Of a stretch of DNA of 64,000 nucleotides, positions 51,930-60,920 are shown piece after piece. The position numbers were made by a program, and so were the translations under genes. Position 1 is the stretch's first letter. Every line of letters starts with the position of its first letter. A model generated the notes under the pieces. That model saw only the letters and a program-made list of their open reading frames with translations. It ran no database searches and was not told the origin of the DNA. Location of the stretch: assembly GCF_900176515.1 (NCBI RefSeq), contig NZ_FWXV01000010.1, forward strand, positions 62,001-126,000. The letters are read 5' to 3'. This DNA is from Kibdelosporangium aridum (GTDB taxonomy: Bacteria > Actinomycetota > Actinomycetes > Mycobacteriales > Pseudonocardiaceae).

Positions 51930-52017
51930 GACGTTAGCAAGGTGCCACAAACGATTATTGGTTCTCCGCAGATGCTGCCGTAGATTGCGTACAGTTCCGC
52001 ATATACGGAGGATGATC

Positions 52018-52797
52018 GTGAAAAAGCTCGCGACCGCGCTTGTAGCGCCGATCCTGCTGGCCGGGTGTGCCAACTCAGCACAACCTGCGGCCGCACCTCC
52101 GGCGCCGGGCACGGGCCAGTCGATCACTGGCCAGGTCACGGTGTTCGCGGCGGCGTCCCTGACCGAGACGTTCACCCAGATCGGCAGGGACTTCGAAGCC
52201 GCCAACCCGGGCGTGAAGGTCAAGTTCAACTTCGGCGGCAGCTCCGCGCTGGCGCAGCAGATCAACCAGGGCGCGCCCGCGGACGTGTTCGCCTCGGCCA
52301 GCCCGGCCAACATGAAGCAGGTCACCGACACCGGGGCCGCTGCCGGGGCCGCCACCTTCGTGCGTAACAAGCTGCAGATCGCGGTGAGCAAAGGCAATCC
52401 GCTGAAGATCATGTCCCTCGCAGACGTCCTCAAGCCCGAGGTCAAGCTGGCGCTTTGCGCCGAGCAGGTGCCGTGCGGCGCCGCAGCCAAGAAGGCGTTC
52501 GAGGCGGCGAAGCTGACGCCCAAGCCGGTCACACTGGAGCAGGACGTCAAGGCCACGCTGACCAAGGTCAAGCTCGGTGAGGTCGATGCGGCCCTGGTCT
52601 ACAAGACGGACGTCTCCGCGTCGGCCAAGGACGTCGACGGTGTGGACTTCCCCGAGGCCGCGCAGGCGATCAACGATTACCCGATCGTCACACTGGCCAA
52701 GGCGCCCAATACCTTGGGCGGCAAGGCATTCGTGGACTACGTGCTGTCCACAAAGGGGCGCGACGTGTTGACCAAGGCCCGCTTTGAAACCCCGTAA
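52018..52797 (+). CDS. modA: Molybdate ABC transporter substrate-binding lipoprotein ModA
   Basis: About 259 residues. GTG 52018 is the likely start, 6 nt after GGAGG (52007-52011); ATG 52012 has no spacing. Lipobox LLAGC with Cys about residue 17. The mature protein has VFAAASLTETF, FGGSSALAQQINQGAPADVFASAS and the VDAALVYKTD segment, all characteristic of ModA and its molybdate-ligating Ser residues. It delivers molybdate or tungstate to ModB. Fits with the moaA-moaC genes elsewhere in the window. Confidence 0.93.
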   Translation: MKKLATALVAPILLAGCANSAQPAAAPPAPGTGQSITGQVTVFAAASLTETFTQIGRDFEAANPGVKVKFNFGGSSALAQQINQGAPADVFASASPANMKQVTDTGAAAGAATFVRNKLQIAVSKGNPLKIMSLADVLKPEVKLALCAEQVPCGAAAKKAFEAAKLTPKPVTLEQDVKATLTKVKLGEVDAALVYKTDVSASAKDVDGVDFPEAAQAINDYPIVTLAKAPNTLGGKAFVDYVLSTKGRDVLTKARFETP

Positions 52798-53596
52798 CGG
52801 TCACAGAGGGGTTCGAGCGCGGGTCCCGGTCGTCCTGATCATTCCCGCGCTGATCGGCTTGACATTCCTGGTACTTCCCCTGATCGGGCTGGTCATCAGG
52901 ACGCCGTGGCCGACGTTGATCGATCGGTTGAGCACCGCCGAGGTCGGCGAGGCGCTGCGGTTGTCGTTGATTTGCGCCACCGTCGCGACGGTGATTTGCC
53001 TGGTGCTGGGTGTGCCGTTGGCGTGGATGCTCGCGCGGACCGAACTGCCGGGCAGGCGCATCGCGCGCGCCTTCGTCACGGTGCCGCTGGTATTGCCGCC
53101 GGTGGTGGGCGGCGTGGCGCTGCTGTTGGTGTTCGGGCGGCGTGGCGTGATCGGCCAATACTTGGACTCGTGGTTCGGGTTTTCGCTTCCGTTCACCACA
53201 ACGGGTGTGATCGTCGCGGAGGCGTTCGTCGCGATGCCGTTTCTCGTGATCGCCGTCGAGGGTGCGTTGCGTGGAGCCGATCCGCGCTTTGAGGAGGCCG
53301 CCTCGACTCTGGGCGCCTCAAGGTGGACGGCGTTCCGGCGCATCACTCTTCCCACTGTCGCACCCGGCATCGCAGCAGGTGCGGTGCTCTGCTGGGCACG
53401 TGCTCTTGGCGAGTTCGGCGCGACGATCACGTTCGCCGGGAACTATCCGGGGACCACGCAGACTATGCCGCTGGCTGTTTATCTGGCGCTGGAACAGGAC
53501 CCGGACAGCGCCACCGTGCTGAGCCTCGTGCTGCTGGTCGTGTCCATCGCGATCCTGGTCAGCCTGCGCGACCGGTGGATCGGGGCACGCGCATGA
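52784..53596 (+). CDS. modB: Molybdate ABC transporter permease ModB
   Basis: A 270-residue permease with about six helices; TTG start at 52784 overlapping modA by 14 bp. The ATPase-docking EAA loop is EEAASTLGASRWTAFRRITLP, and LPPVVGGVALLLVFGRRG and ARALGEFGATITFAGNYPG are ModB hallmarks. It forms the transmembrane channel of the importer; its stop overlaps modC (ATGA). Confidence 0.93.
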   Translation: MKPRNGHRGVRARVPVVLIIPALIGLTFLVLPLIGLVIRTPWPTLIDRLSTAEVGEALRLSLICATVATVICLVLGVPLAWMLARTELPGRRIARAFVTVPLVLPPVVGGVALLLVFGRRGVIGQYLDSWFGFSLPFTTTGVIVAEAFVAMPFLVIAVEGALRGADPRFEEAASTLGASRWTAFRRITLPTVAPGIAAGAVLCWARALGEFGATITFAGNYPGTTQTMPLAVYLALEQDPDSATVLSLVLLVVSIAILVSLRDRWIGARA

Positions 53597-54645
53597 CTCT
53601 GCAGTCGAACTTAACTGTCCACATCGGATCATTCACTCTGAATGCACAGGTCGATGTGCAGCCCGGCAGCACCTTGGCCTTGCTGGGACCCAACGGTGCC
53701 GGGAAAAGCACTGCGCTGCGAGCGTTGGCCGGGCTGCGACCGCTGACGGGCGGGGTGGTCGAATTGGGCGGCCGGACGCTCGACGATCCGGAGCGCAACG
53801 TGTTCGTTCCTCCGGAACACCGATCCATCGGGGTGGTGTTCCAGGACTACCTCCTGTTCGGCCACCTGTCCGCTGTGGACAACGTCGCGTTCGGACTGAG
53901 GGCGCGCGGCATGCGCAAGCGTGAGGCGAACGCGGAGGCAACCGAGTGGCTCGACCGGGTCGGCCTGGCTCAGCAGGCGCGCCACAAGCCCCGGCAGTTG
54001 TCCGGCGGGCAGGCCCAACGCGTCGCGCTCGCGCGGGCCTTGGCCATCCGGCCGGGCCTGTTGCTGCTGGACGAACCACTGGCCGCACTGGATGCCGCGA
54101 CTCGCATCCAGATCCGGGCGCAGCTGCGAAAGCACCTTGATGAGTACGAGGGCGCGACCGTCCTGGTAACGCACGATCCGTTGGACGCCATGGTGCTCGC
54201 GGACCAGTTGCTCGTCGTGGAGCACGGGTCCGTGGTGCAAGCAGGCCCGCCCGCCGAAATCGCGAGACGGCCGCGGACCGACTACATCGCGGCTCTCGTC
54301 GGGCTGAACCTGTATCGCGGCGTGGCCAACGGCGTGAGCATCAAACTCGACGACGGCGGCGTGCTCACCACCGCGCACCCGATGGACGGCGCGGTCTTCG
54401 TGACGTTCCCGCCGAACGCGGTGAGCCTGCACAAAAATCGGCCGGAAGGCAGTCCCCGCAACACATGGCTCGCCGAAGTGGCCGGGATCGAACAGCACGC
54501 CGACACCGTGCGTGTCCGGCTGAACGGCACGCCGGACCTGCTGGCTGACGTGACCACGGCAGCGGTCGCGGAGCTGTCATTGACGCCGGGGCAGCAGGTG
54601 TGGGTCACGGTCAAAGCGACCGAAACCCACGCCTACCCCATCTGA
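53593..54645 (+). CDS. modC: Molybdate ABC transporter ATP-binding protein ModC
   Basis: About 350 residues from ATG 53593 in an ATGA overlap with modB. Walker A GPNGAGKS, Q-loop VVFQDYLLF, signature LSGGQAQRVALA, Walker B LLLLDEPLAALD and H-loop VLVTHDP are all present; a C-terminal TOBE domain (about 285-350) would bind oxyanion and feed back on transport. It completes modABC. Confidence 0.93.
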   Translation: MTLQSNLTVHIGSFTLNAQVDVQPGSTLALLGPNGAGKSTALRALAGLRPLTGGVVELGGRTLDDPERNVFVPPEHRSIGVVFQDYLLFGHLSAVDNVAFGLRARGMRKREANAEATEWLDRVGLAQQARHKPRQLSGGQAQRVALARALAIRPGLLLLDEPLAALDAATRIQIRAQLRKHLDEYEGATVLVTHDPLDAMVLADQLLVVEHGSVVQAGPPAEIARRPRTDYIAALVGLNLYRGVANGVSIKLDDGGVLTTAHPMDGAVFVTFPPNAVSLHKNRPEGSPRNTWLAEVAGIEQHADTVRVRLNGTPDLLADVTTAAVAELSLTPGQQVWVTVKATETHAYPI

Positions 54646-54683
54646 ATGCCCAGGTCAGCAGATGTGGCCGCGCTGGCGCGCCA

Positions 54684-55928
54684 TCACATGTCGCCGAGCA
54701 GCGCTGTCGGATGCTCGACGCAGTCGGCCACGAACCTCAGGAAGCCACCCGCGACCTCGCCGTCGCAAACACGGTGGTCGAATGCGAGCGTCAACTCGGC
54801 GACCTTGCGGACCGCGAGCTGCCCGTCGACCGCCCACGGCCGGTCGATGATCCGGCCGATGCCGACGATCGCGGCCTCGGGGTGGTTGATGATCGCGGCC
54901 GAACCGTCCACACCGAACACGCCGTAGTTGTTCACGGTGAACGTGCCGCCGGTCATCTTGGCCGGTGGCAATGTGCCTTCCCGGGCCTGCTCGGTCAGCT
55001 GGCCCAATTGAGCGGCCAGCTCCCGGGTGGTCAGGTCCTGCGCGTCCTTGACCACGGGAACGACCAGGCCGCGGGGAGTCTGCGCGGCGAATCCGAGATG
55101 CACCGCGTCGGAGATCACGATCTCGCCGCGCTCGGTGTCCACAGTGGAGTTCAGCGCCGGGAATCGCCGGAGGCCCAGCACGCAGAACCGGGCGATCAGT
55201 GCGAGCAGGCTCACCGGACGGGCCGGGTCGACGCTGTTGATCTCCTGGCGTGCCGCGAGCAGGCCGGTGGCATCGACGTCCACCCACACGGTCGCTTCGG
55301 GGATCTCGCGGCGTGACCGGCTCAGCCGCTCGGCCACCACGCCCCGGACACCGCGCAGGGGGATCCGCGTCACCTTGTTGTCCTGGACGGGAATTCCGGC
55401 CTGGCCCTCGATCGCAGCCACCACGTCCTTGCGCAGCACGAGGCCGTCCGGGCCGCTCCCGGCCAGGGCCCGCAGGTCGACGTGGTTCTCCTTGGCGAGC
55501 TTGCGGACCACCGGAGAGATCACCGCGACCGGCCCCGTCTTCTCAGGCTCGACGGCCACCTGGCTCATCTGAGGAGCCACGCCGTTGACGGCCGCCAACG
55601 CCCGGCGGCGCCCCTGACGACGGGCCCGCTTGGTGACTCCAGAACCCACGAGGTTGGGGCTCGTTTCCACGCCCGGCTCGGACAACCCGGCCGACGCGAC
55701 CGACAACAAAGGTGCACCGACGTTGATCGTCGAGCCTGCCTCGCCGTGCAGCGCGGTCACGACACCGGCGTACGGAACCGGCACCTCGATCGCGGCCTTG
55801 GCGGTCTCGACCTCGACGACGGGCTGGTCCACCTCGACCGCGTCTCCGACCGCGACCAGCCACCGCACGATCTCCGCGTCGACCAGGCCCTCACCGAGGT
55901 CGGGCAGGGTGAACTCGCGGACGTTCAC
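54684..55928 (-). CDS. bkdC: Branched-chain 2-oxoacid dehydrogenase E2 (dihydrolipoamide acyltransferase)
   Basis: About 414 residues. Lipoyl domain (residues 5-80) with the lipoylated Lys in VETAKAAIEV; E3/E1-binding domain (about 140-175, SPVVRKLAKENHVDLRALAGSG); catalytic domain with FDHRVCDGEVAGGFLRFV, containing the His-x3-Asp-Gly active site. The GTG start at 55928 overlaps the E1 beta stop. It transfers the acyl group from E1 to CoA. No E3 gene is in the window, so dihydrolipoamide dehydrogenase must come from elsewhere. Confidence 0.92.
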   Translation of the reverse strand: MNVREFTLPDLGEGLVDAEIVRWLVAVGDAVEVDQPVVEVETAKAAIEVPVPYAGVVTALHGEAGSTINVGAPLLSVASAGLSEPGVETSPNLVGSGVTKRARRQGRRRALAAVNGVAPQMSQVAVEPEKTGPVAVISPVVRKLAKENHVDLRALAGSGPDGLVLRKDVVAAIEGQAGIPVQDNKVTRIPLRGVRGVVAERLSRSRREIPEATVWVDVDATGLLAARQEINSVDPARPVSLLALIARFCVLGLRRFPALNSTVDTERGEIVISDAVHLGFAAQTPRGLVVPVVKDAQDLTTRELAAQLGQLTEQAREGTLPPAKMTGGTFTVNNYGVFGVDGSAAIINHPEAAIVGIGRIIDRPWAVDGQLAVRKVAELTLAFDHRVCDGEVAGGFLRFVADCVEHPTALLGDM

Positions 55929-56908
55929 TGGTCCTCCCACTGCAGGCGGGCGATCGTGTCCAGGATCCGGTCCGGGTGCGGGAGCTGGTGCTCCTCAAGG
56001 TCCTTCGGCGGGTATGGCACGTCAAAACCGCCAACCCGCAGCACCGGGGCCTCCAGCCAGTGGAAACACTTCTCGCTCACGGTCGCGACAACTTCGGCGC
56101 CGTATCCCGAGAACACCGACGACTCGTGGACGACAACGGCCCGTCCGGTCTTGCGGACCGAAGCGCAGACGGTGTCCTCGTCCAGTGGCGTGAGCGACCG
56201 CAGGTCGATGACCTCGACGTCCCAGCCTTCTTCCTTGGCTGCCTCGGCGGTCTCGATGCAGGTCTGCACGGTGGAGCCGTACGAGATCAGCGTGACGTCC
56301 TGGCCCGTCCGGCGGACCACCGCGCGGTTCATCGGGTCGGTGCGTGCGGGCAGGTCGAGGTCGGCGCGGGTCCAGTACCGGGACTTCGGCTCCATGAAGA
56401 TCACCGGATCCGGGCTCTCGATCGCGGCCCGCAGCAGCGAGTACGCGTCGGCCGTCGTGCCCGGAGTGATCACCGTCAGCCCTGGCGTGTGCGTGTAGTA
56501 CGCCTCGGACGAATCGCCGTGGTGCTCGACGCCGCCGATGCCGCCACCGTATGGAATGCGGATGACCATAGGCAGCGCGACCTTGCCGCGCGTGCGGTTG
56601 CGCATTTTGGCCACATGCGACGTGATCTGCTCGAACGCCGGGTAGGCGAACGCGTCGAACTGCATCTCGACGACCGGGCGCATCCCGTACATCGCCATGC
56701 CGACCGCGGTGCCCACGATTCCCGATTCCGCGAGCGGCGAGTCGAAGCAACGGTCTTCGCCGAACTGCGCGGTGAGGCCTTCGGTCACCGTGAACACGCC
56801 GCCGTACGGCCCGACGTCCTCGCCGAACACCACGACGTTCGGGTCCTCGGCCATCGCGTCGCGCAGCGCACGGTTCAACGCTTGCGCCATGTTGATCTGA
56901 GCCATCAC
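55925..56908 (-). CDS. bkdB: Branched-chain 2-oxoacid dehydrogenase E1 beta subunit
   Basis: A 327-residue subunit. N-terminal INMAQALNRALRDAMAEDPNVVVFGEDVG, the TPP pyrimidine-domain region, and a transketolase C-terminal domain (ADAYSLLRAAIESPDPVIFMEPKS). It starts at GTG 56908 or ATG 56905, overlapping the E1 alpha stop. With E1 alpha it forms the alpha2-beta2 decarboxylase. Confidence 0.93.
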   Translation of the reverse strand: MMAQINMAQALNRALRDAMAEDPNVVVFGEDVGPYGGVFTVTEGLTAQFGEDRCFDSPLAESGIVGTAVGMAMYGMRPVVEMQFDAFAYPAFEQITSHVAKMRNRTRGKVALPMVIRIPYGGGIGGVEHHGDSSEAYYTHTPGLTVITPGTTADAYSLLRAAIESPDPVIFMEPKSRYWTRADLDLPARTDPMNRAVVRRTGQDVTLISYGSTVQTCIETAEAAKEEGWDVEVIDLRSLTPLDEDTVCASVRKTGRAVVVHESSVFSGYGAEVVATVSEKCFHWLEAPVLRVGGFDVPYPPKDLEEHQLPHPDRILDTIARLQWEDQ

Positions 56909-57975
56909 GCCTCACCCCGGTCCGCCGCGAGCTCTGCCCGCAACGCGTCGCGCTGCGCGCGCAGCCGCGGCGTCGGCACGGCGTAGACGTGGTCGAACAG
57001 CTCGTCCGGGTCGACGTGCGCGTCCTGGTTCATCTCGGCGCGCAGCTCGGCCATCATCCGGTCGGCTTCCTCGGCGTACGCCGACTCGTCCACACCAAGC
57101 AAGCGGTTGAACCGGATGATCGGGTCCGCCGCGCGCCACGGCTCGGCGTCGCTCGGGTCGCGGTAGCGGTTGGTGTCGTCGGAGTTGGTGTGCGGCTCGA
57201 CCCGGTACGTCAGCCCTTCCACAATGGACGGTCCACCACCGGAGCGTGCCCTGGCCAGTGCTTCGGAGACCACGGTGTAGACGGCCGCCGCGTCGTTGCC
57301 GTCGACTTGGTAGCCCGGCATTCCGTAGCCGATCGCCTTGTGGGCCAACGTCGGAGCCTTGGACTGCTTGGACAACGGGACGCTGATGGCCCATTGGTTG
57401 TTCTGGATGAAGAAAACGACCGGCGCGTTGAACACGGCCGCAAAGTTGAACGCCTCATGCGCGTCGCCTTCGCTGGTGGCGCCGTCGCCCATGAACACGA
57501 GGACTGCCAGCGAATCGCCGCGCAGGCGCGCCGCGTGCGCCAGGCCCACCGCGTGTGGCCCGTTCGTCGACAATGGCGTGCACAACGGAGCGACACGATG
57601 CGCGTACGGGTCGTAACCCGAATGCCAGTTGCCGCGAAGCAACGTGAGCGTCTCGACGGCAGGAACCCCGCGCGTGACAACGGCGACGGTGTCGCGGTAC
57701 GTCGGGAACAGCCAGTCGTTGTCCTCGAGTGCCAGGGTCGCGCCCACTTCGCAGGCCTCCTGGCCCACCGAGGATGGATAGACCGCGAGGCGGCCCTGTT
57801 TGGTCAGTGCGGTGGCCTGCCTGTTGAACCGCCTGCCCAGCACCATGGCGCGGTGCAGAGATCGCAACACGCGCTCGTCCGGCAGGTCTCCGACGGCCGA
57901 CCCGTTCTCGTCGACCAGCTGGATGGGTTTCCGGCCCGGCAGCATGAGCTCGGGGCTCGCCTCGATCGACTTCAT
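56905..57975 (-). CDS. bkdA: Branched-chain 2-oxoacid dehydrogenase E1 alpha subunit
   Basis: About 356 residues from ATG 57975. The TPP motif is MGDGATSEGDAHEAFNFAAVFNAPVVFFIQNNQ in the typical place (about 165-195), and the regulatory-loop region RYRDPSDAEPW and a YRVEPHTNSDDTNRYR segment are characteristic of branched-chain E1 alpha. It is first in the bkdABC operon and divergent from an Lrp/AsnC regulator 91 bp away, which fits control by branched-chain amino acids. Confidence 0.93.
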   Translation of the reverse strand: MKSIEASPELMLPGRKPIQLVDENGSAVGDLPDERVLRSLHRAMVLGRRFNRQATALTKQGRLAVYPSSVGQEACEVGATLALEDNDWLFPTYRDTVAVVTRGVPAVETLTLLRGNWHSGYDPYAHRVAPLCTPLSTNGPHAVGLAHAARLRGDSLAVLVFMGDGATSEGDAHEAFNFAAVFNAPVVFFIQNNQWAISVPLSKQSKAPTLAHKAIGYGMPGYQVDGNDAAAVYTVVSEALARARSGGGPSIVEGLTYRVEPHTNSDDTNRYRDPSDAEPWRAADPIIRFNRLLGVDESAYAEEADRMMAELRAEMNQDAHVDPDELFDHVYAVPTPRLRAQRDALRAELAADRGEA

Positions 57976-58066
57976 GACCGAATGGTCAGTTGGTATCGTG
58001 ACAGTTGTCCACGCTAGCGGCCGAGACCGAGACGACTTGTCCACGCGACGGCGACGGGAGGTCCGG

Positions 58067-58555
58067 ATGTCCCATCAGATGTCCGGCCAGCGGGAGCCCG
58101 ATGGACGGATGGCGCCGGTCCTGGATGAGGTCGACCGCAAGATTGTCGAACTGTTGCGGGCGGATGGCCGAATCTCAGTGCGTAAGCTGGCCGAACAGGT
58201 CAACGTCTCGCGCGCCAACGCCTACGCCCGGATCGAGAAACTCACCTCGTCCGGCGTGATCACCGGCTACCACGCGACGATCGATCCGCACCGGTACGGT
58301 TACACGGTTTCGGCGTACCTGGCTGTCAAATTGCGCCAGCGGTCGTGGCGCGAGTTCACTCAGCGCCTGGCCGACATGCCGGAGGTCGAACACGCGGCGA
58401 TGGTGTCCGGCGGGTACGACGGCCTGCTGCTCGTGCGGACCACCGACAGCGACGCGCTGCGCGACGTCGTGCTGGACAGATTGCAGTCCATGCCCGAGGT
58501 CATGGCCACGCACACGATGTTCATCCTGGACGAGCTCAGGCCAAAGCCCTCGTAA
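58067..58555 (+). CDS. Lrp/AsnC family regulator (BkdR-like)
   Basis: About 162 residues from ATG 58067, with GGGAGG six nt upstream. N-terminal HTH (DEVDRKIVELLRADGRISVRKLAEQVNVSRANAYARIEKL) and C-terminal RAM ligand domain (MPEVEHAAMVSGGYDGLLLVRTTD). Its divergent position to bkdA suggests that it controls the 2-oxoacid dehydrogenase in response to Val, Leu or Ile. Its last codons form part of the terminator hairpin. Confidence 0.92.
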   Translation: MSHQMSGQREPDGRMAPVLDEVDRKIVELLRADGRISVRKLAEQVNVSRANAYARIEKLTSSGVITGYHATIDPHRYGYTVSAYLAVKLRQRSWREFTQRLADMPEVEHAAMVSGGYDGLLLVRTTDSDALRDVVLDRLQSMPEVMATHTMFILDELRPKPS

Positions 58556-58597
58556 GTGGCTCATCGAGCGAGCCACCCACGAGGGCCTGGGGTTTTA
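58546..58597. terminator. Bidirectional terminator between the Lrp gene and the protease gene
   Basis: GCCCTCGT/ACGAGGGC (8 bp) and GTGGCTC/GAGCCAC (7 bp) stacked stems with small internal mismatch and a 7-nt loop, followed on the plus strand by GGGGTTTT. It overlaps the Lrp stop codon. Confidence 0.8.
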
Positions 58598-58599
58598 CG

Positions 58600-59418
58600 C
58601 TATATCCGGGCCGCGGCGGCCGCGATGGCCGAGGCGAAGGTGCTCACCTCGGTGTAGACGCCCGGCGCGTTGCGCCTGGCGCAGCCGTTGCCGTGGCTGA
58701 CGATGCCGACCTCGATCCACTCGCCCGCGTTGTCCTTGCGGAACATCGGGCCACCAGAGTCGCCCTGGCAGGTGTCGATGCCGCCGTTGGCGAGGTCACC
58801 CGCGCAGATCTCGGCGGCCGGGATCAGACTGGCGTAGTAACCGCCGATGCCCTTGCAGGTGGTGTCGGGGACGAATGGCACCTTGGCCTTCAGCAGGTAC
58901 CGGCTGCCGGTGTTGGCACCCTCACGCGTGTCGCCCCAGCCGGCGATGTCGAACGTGCCGGTGTCGAACTCCTTGGTGGTGGCGATCTTCAGCGGCTTCA
59001 CGTTGGTGACCGGGCTGGCCAGCTTGATCAGCGCCCAGTCACCGCCGGTGGACGTGCCGTACGTCGGGGACCGGTGCACGTAGGTCGACCGGATCTTCGT
59101 CGCGGTCGTGTCCTGCAGGTCCACGACGCCGATCGTGGCCGTGATGCTGGTGTTGTTGCCGGTCCGGCCGACGCAGTGCGCCGCGGTCAAAACGATCTGT
59201 GGCGCGTACAGCGCGCCACCGCAGCCCATGGACAGGCGGACCATCCAGGGGAACTCGCCCTTGGCTGCCCTCGTTCCGCCGATGACCTGGACGCCGACCT
59301 CGCCGTCCGGCTGCGGCTGAGCCGCCGCGGCCGGCGAGGCGAGGCTGAGCATGGTGGCGGCGCCGACAATGGCAACCGCCGATTTTTTGAGCGCGCTGAA
59401 CCACGTGTTGGTGCTCAA
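58600..59418 (-). CDS. Secreted trypsin-like serine protease (S1 family)
   Basis: About 272 residues. Signal peptide (about 1-33, ending AAAAQPQ), short propeptide, and mature start VIGGTRAAKGEFPWMV. The catalytic triad is His in LTAAHCVG, Asp in GGDWALIKL and Ser in GDSGGPM; the S1-pocket Asp sits six residues before Ser (DTCQGDSGG), which implies trypsin-like Arg/Lys specificity. TTG 59418 has AAGGA eight nt upstream; GTG 59442 is an alternative. Confidence 0.92.
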   Translation of the reverse strand: MSTNTWFSALKKSAVAIVGAATMLSLASPAAAAQPQPDGEVGVQVIGGTRAAKGEFPWMVRLSMGCGGALYAPQIVLTAAHCVGRTGNNTSITATIGVVDLQDTTATKIRSTYVHRSPTYGTSTGGDWALIKLASPVTNVKPLKIATTKEFDTGTFDIAGWGDTREGANTGSRYLLKAKVPFVPDTTCKGIGGYYASLIPAAEICAGDLANGGIDTCQGDSGGPMFRKDNAGEWIEVGIVSHGNGCARRNAPGVYTEVSTFASAIAAAAARI

Positions 59419-59534
59419 CGGATCAGTCCTTCCGAAGTCCACTCAAAGTGCAGGGAGGTGAACGCGAATCGACTACACCAGAGCGGATTCGGGCCGGTCA
59501 ACCCGACTTTCTTCGGATGTTGATCCCGGTTGTG

Positions 59535-60920
59535 TTACCAGGACGTAGCCACGTAGGTGGTTTCCAGGTATTCGCCGATGCCCTCGAAGCCGCCTTCCCG
59601 GCCAAGCCCGGACTCTTTGACGCCGCCGAACGGCGCGGCCGGATCGGACACCAGGCCGCGGTTGAGGCCCACCATGCCTGCCTCCAACTGTTCCGACAGC
59701 CGGAAACCCCTGCCCAGGTCAGCGGTGTACACGTAGGCGACGAGGCCCATCTCGGTCGCGTTGGCGAAGGTGACCGCGTCCGTGTCGTCCTGGATGGTGA
59801 AGATCGGCGCCACCGGCCCGAAAATCTCCTCCCGGGCCAGAACGGAGTCGCGCGGAACGTCGGTTACGACCGTTGGCGGATAGTGGAATCCAGGTTGGCC
59901 AGTTCGCTTTCCGCCGAGCAGGACTGTGCCGCCGGATATTTCCACCTTCGCTTCGACGTTTGTCACGGCACGCTCGTTGATCAAGGGAGCGGACGGCATC
60001 GCGCGCATAGCAGAAACGAGCTTCGTGGTGAACTCTTCTGCGACAGATTCATGTACGAGAAACCGATTAGCCGCTGTGCATGCCTGGCCGTGGTTACGCA
60101 TTTTGGCCACCATCGCACCTTCGACGGCCGCGTCGAGATCCGCGTCCTCGAGCACCACGAACGGCGCGTTGCCACCGAGTTCCATGGAGGACTTGACGAT
60201 GTGGCCCGCCGCCTGGGCCAGCAGAAGCCGTCCCACCTGGGTCGACCCTGTGAAGGACAGCTTACGGATCCGCTCGTCCCTGAGCGCCTCCGCTACAAGG
60301 TCCCCTGGCTTGTCGGTGGTCAGGACGTTGAGCACGCCGTTGGGCAGGCCTGCTTCGGCGAGCAAATCGGCCAGCAACAGAGCCGTCAGCGGAGTGTCCT
60401 CGGCTGGCTTGAGCACTGCGGTACATCCGGCCGCGAGCGCGGGCCCGACCTTGCGAGTGGCCATGGCCGCCGGGAAGTTCCATGGGGTCAGCAGGAGTGA
60501 CACGCCGACCGGCCGTTGGAACGTCAAAATCCGGTTCGCACCGCCCGGCGCGGTCCGCAGTTCGCCGCCGATCCGGACGGCTTCCTCGGCGAACCACCGG
60601 AAGTACTCGGCGGCGTAGGTCACCTCGGCAGTCGCGTCGGCCAGTGATTTGCCCATCTCGAGCGTGATCAACGCGGCGATCTCCTCGCGGCGCGCGATCA
60701 TTGCCTCGAAGGCCCGGCGCAGGATCTCGCTTCGCTGACGCGGCGGGGTGGCCGCCCAGGACGGCCACGCGGCGTGAGCTGCGGTTATGGCCGCGTCAAG
60801 ATTGTCGAGACCGGCGCGAGCGACCGAAGTGATGGTCTCGGCGGACGACGGATCGAGGACCGGGAAACTCCCTTCGGAACCCGGTACCCACTTGCCGTCG
60901 ATGAACAGTTCGGTCTTCAT
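59535..60920 (-). CDS. gabD: Succinate-semialdehyde dehydrogenase, GabD type (short form)
   Basis: About 461 residues from ATG 60920, in an ATGA overlap with gabT. NAD(P)-binding TPWNFPAAM, catalytic Glu in MELGGNAPF and Cys in NHGQACTAANRF are present. It oxidises succinate semialdehyde to succinate. Compared with typical GabD (about 480), the region between LVSAMRAM and GGTVLLGG is shortened by about 20 residues. The frame extends far upstream over gabT, which is a shadow. Confidence 0.9.
   Translation of the reverse strand: MKTELFIDGKWVPGSEGSFPVLDPSSAETITSVARAGLDNLDAAITAAHAAWPSWAATPPRQRSEILRRAFEAMIARREEIAALITLEMGKSLADATAEVTYAAEYFRWFAEEAVRIGGELRTAPGGANRILTFQRPVGVSLLLTPWNFPAAMATRKVGPALAAGCTAVLKPAEDTPLTALLLADLLAEAGLPNGVLNVLTTDKPGDLVAEALRDERIRKLSFTGSTQVGRLLLAQAAGHIVKSSMELGGNAPFVVLEDADLDAAVEGAMVAKMRNHGQACTAANRFLVHESVAEEFTTKLVSAMRAMPSAPLINERAVTNVEAKVEISGGTVLLGGKRTGQPGFHYPPTVVTDVPRDSVLAREEIFGPVAPIFTIQDDTDAVTFANATEMGLVAYVYTADLGRGFRLSEQLEAGMVGLNRGLVSDPAAPFGGVKESGLGREGGFEGIGEYLETTYVATSW

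Noticed and set aside
57985..58010. AACTGACC-like sequence before bkdA as a fourth site of the TetR regulon
   Set aside because: Only about 9 bases match and the second half is absent; the Lrp-type regulator next to it is a simpler explanation.
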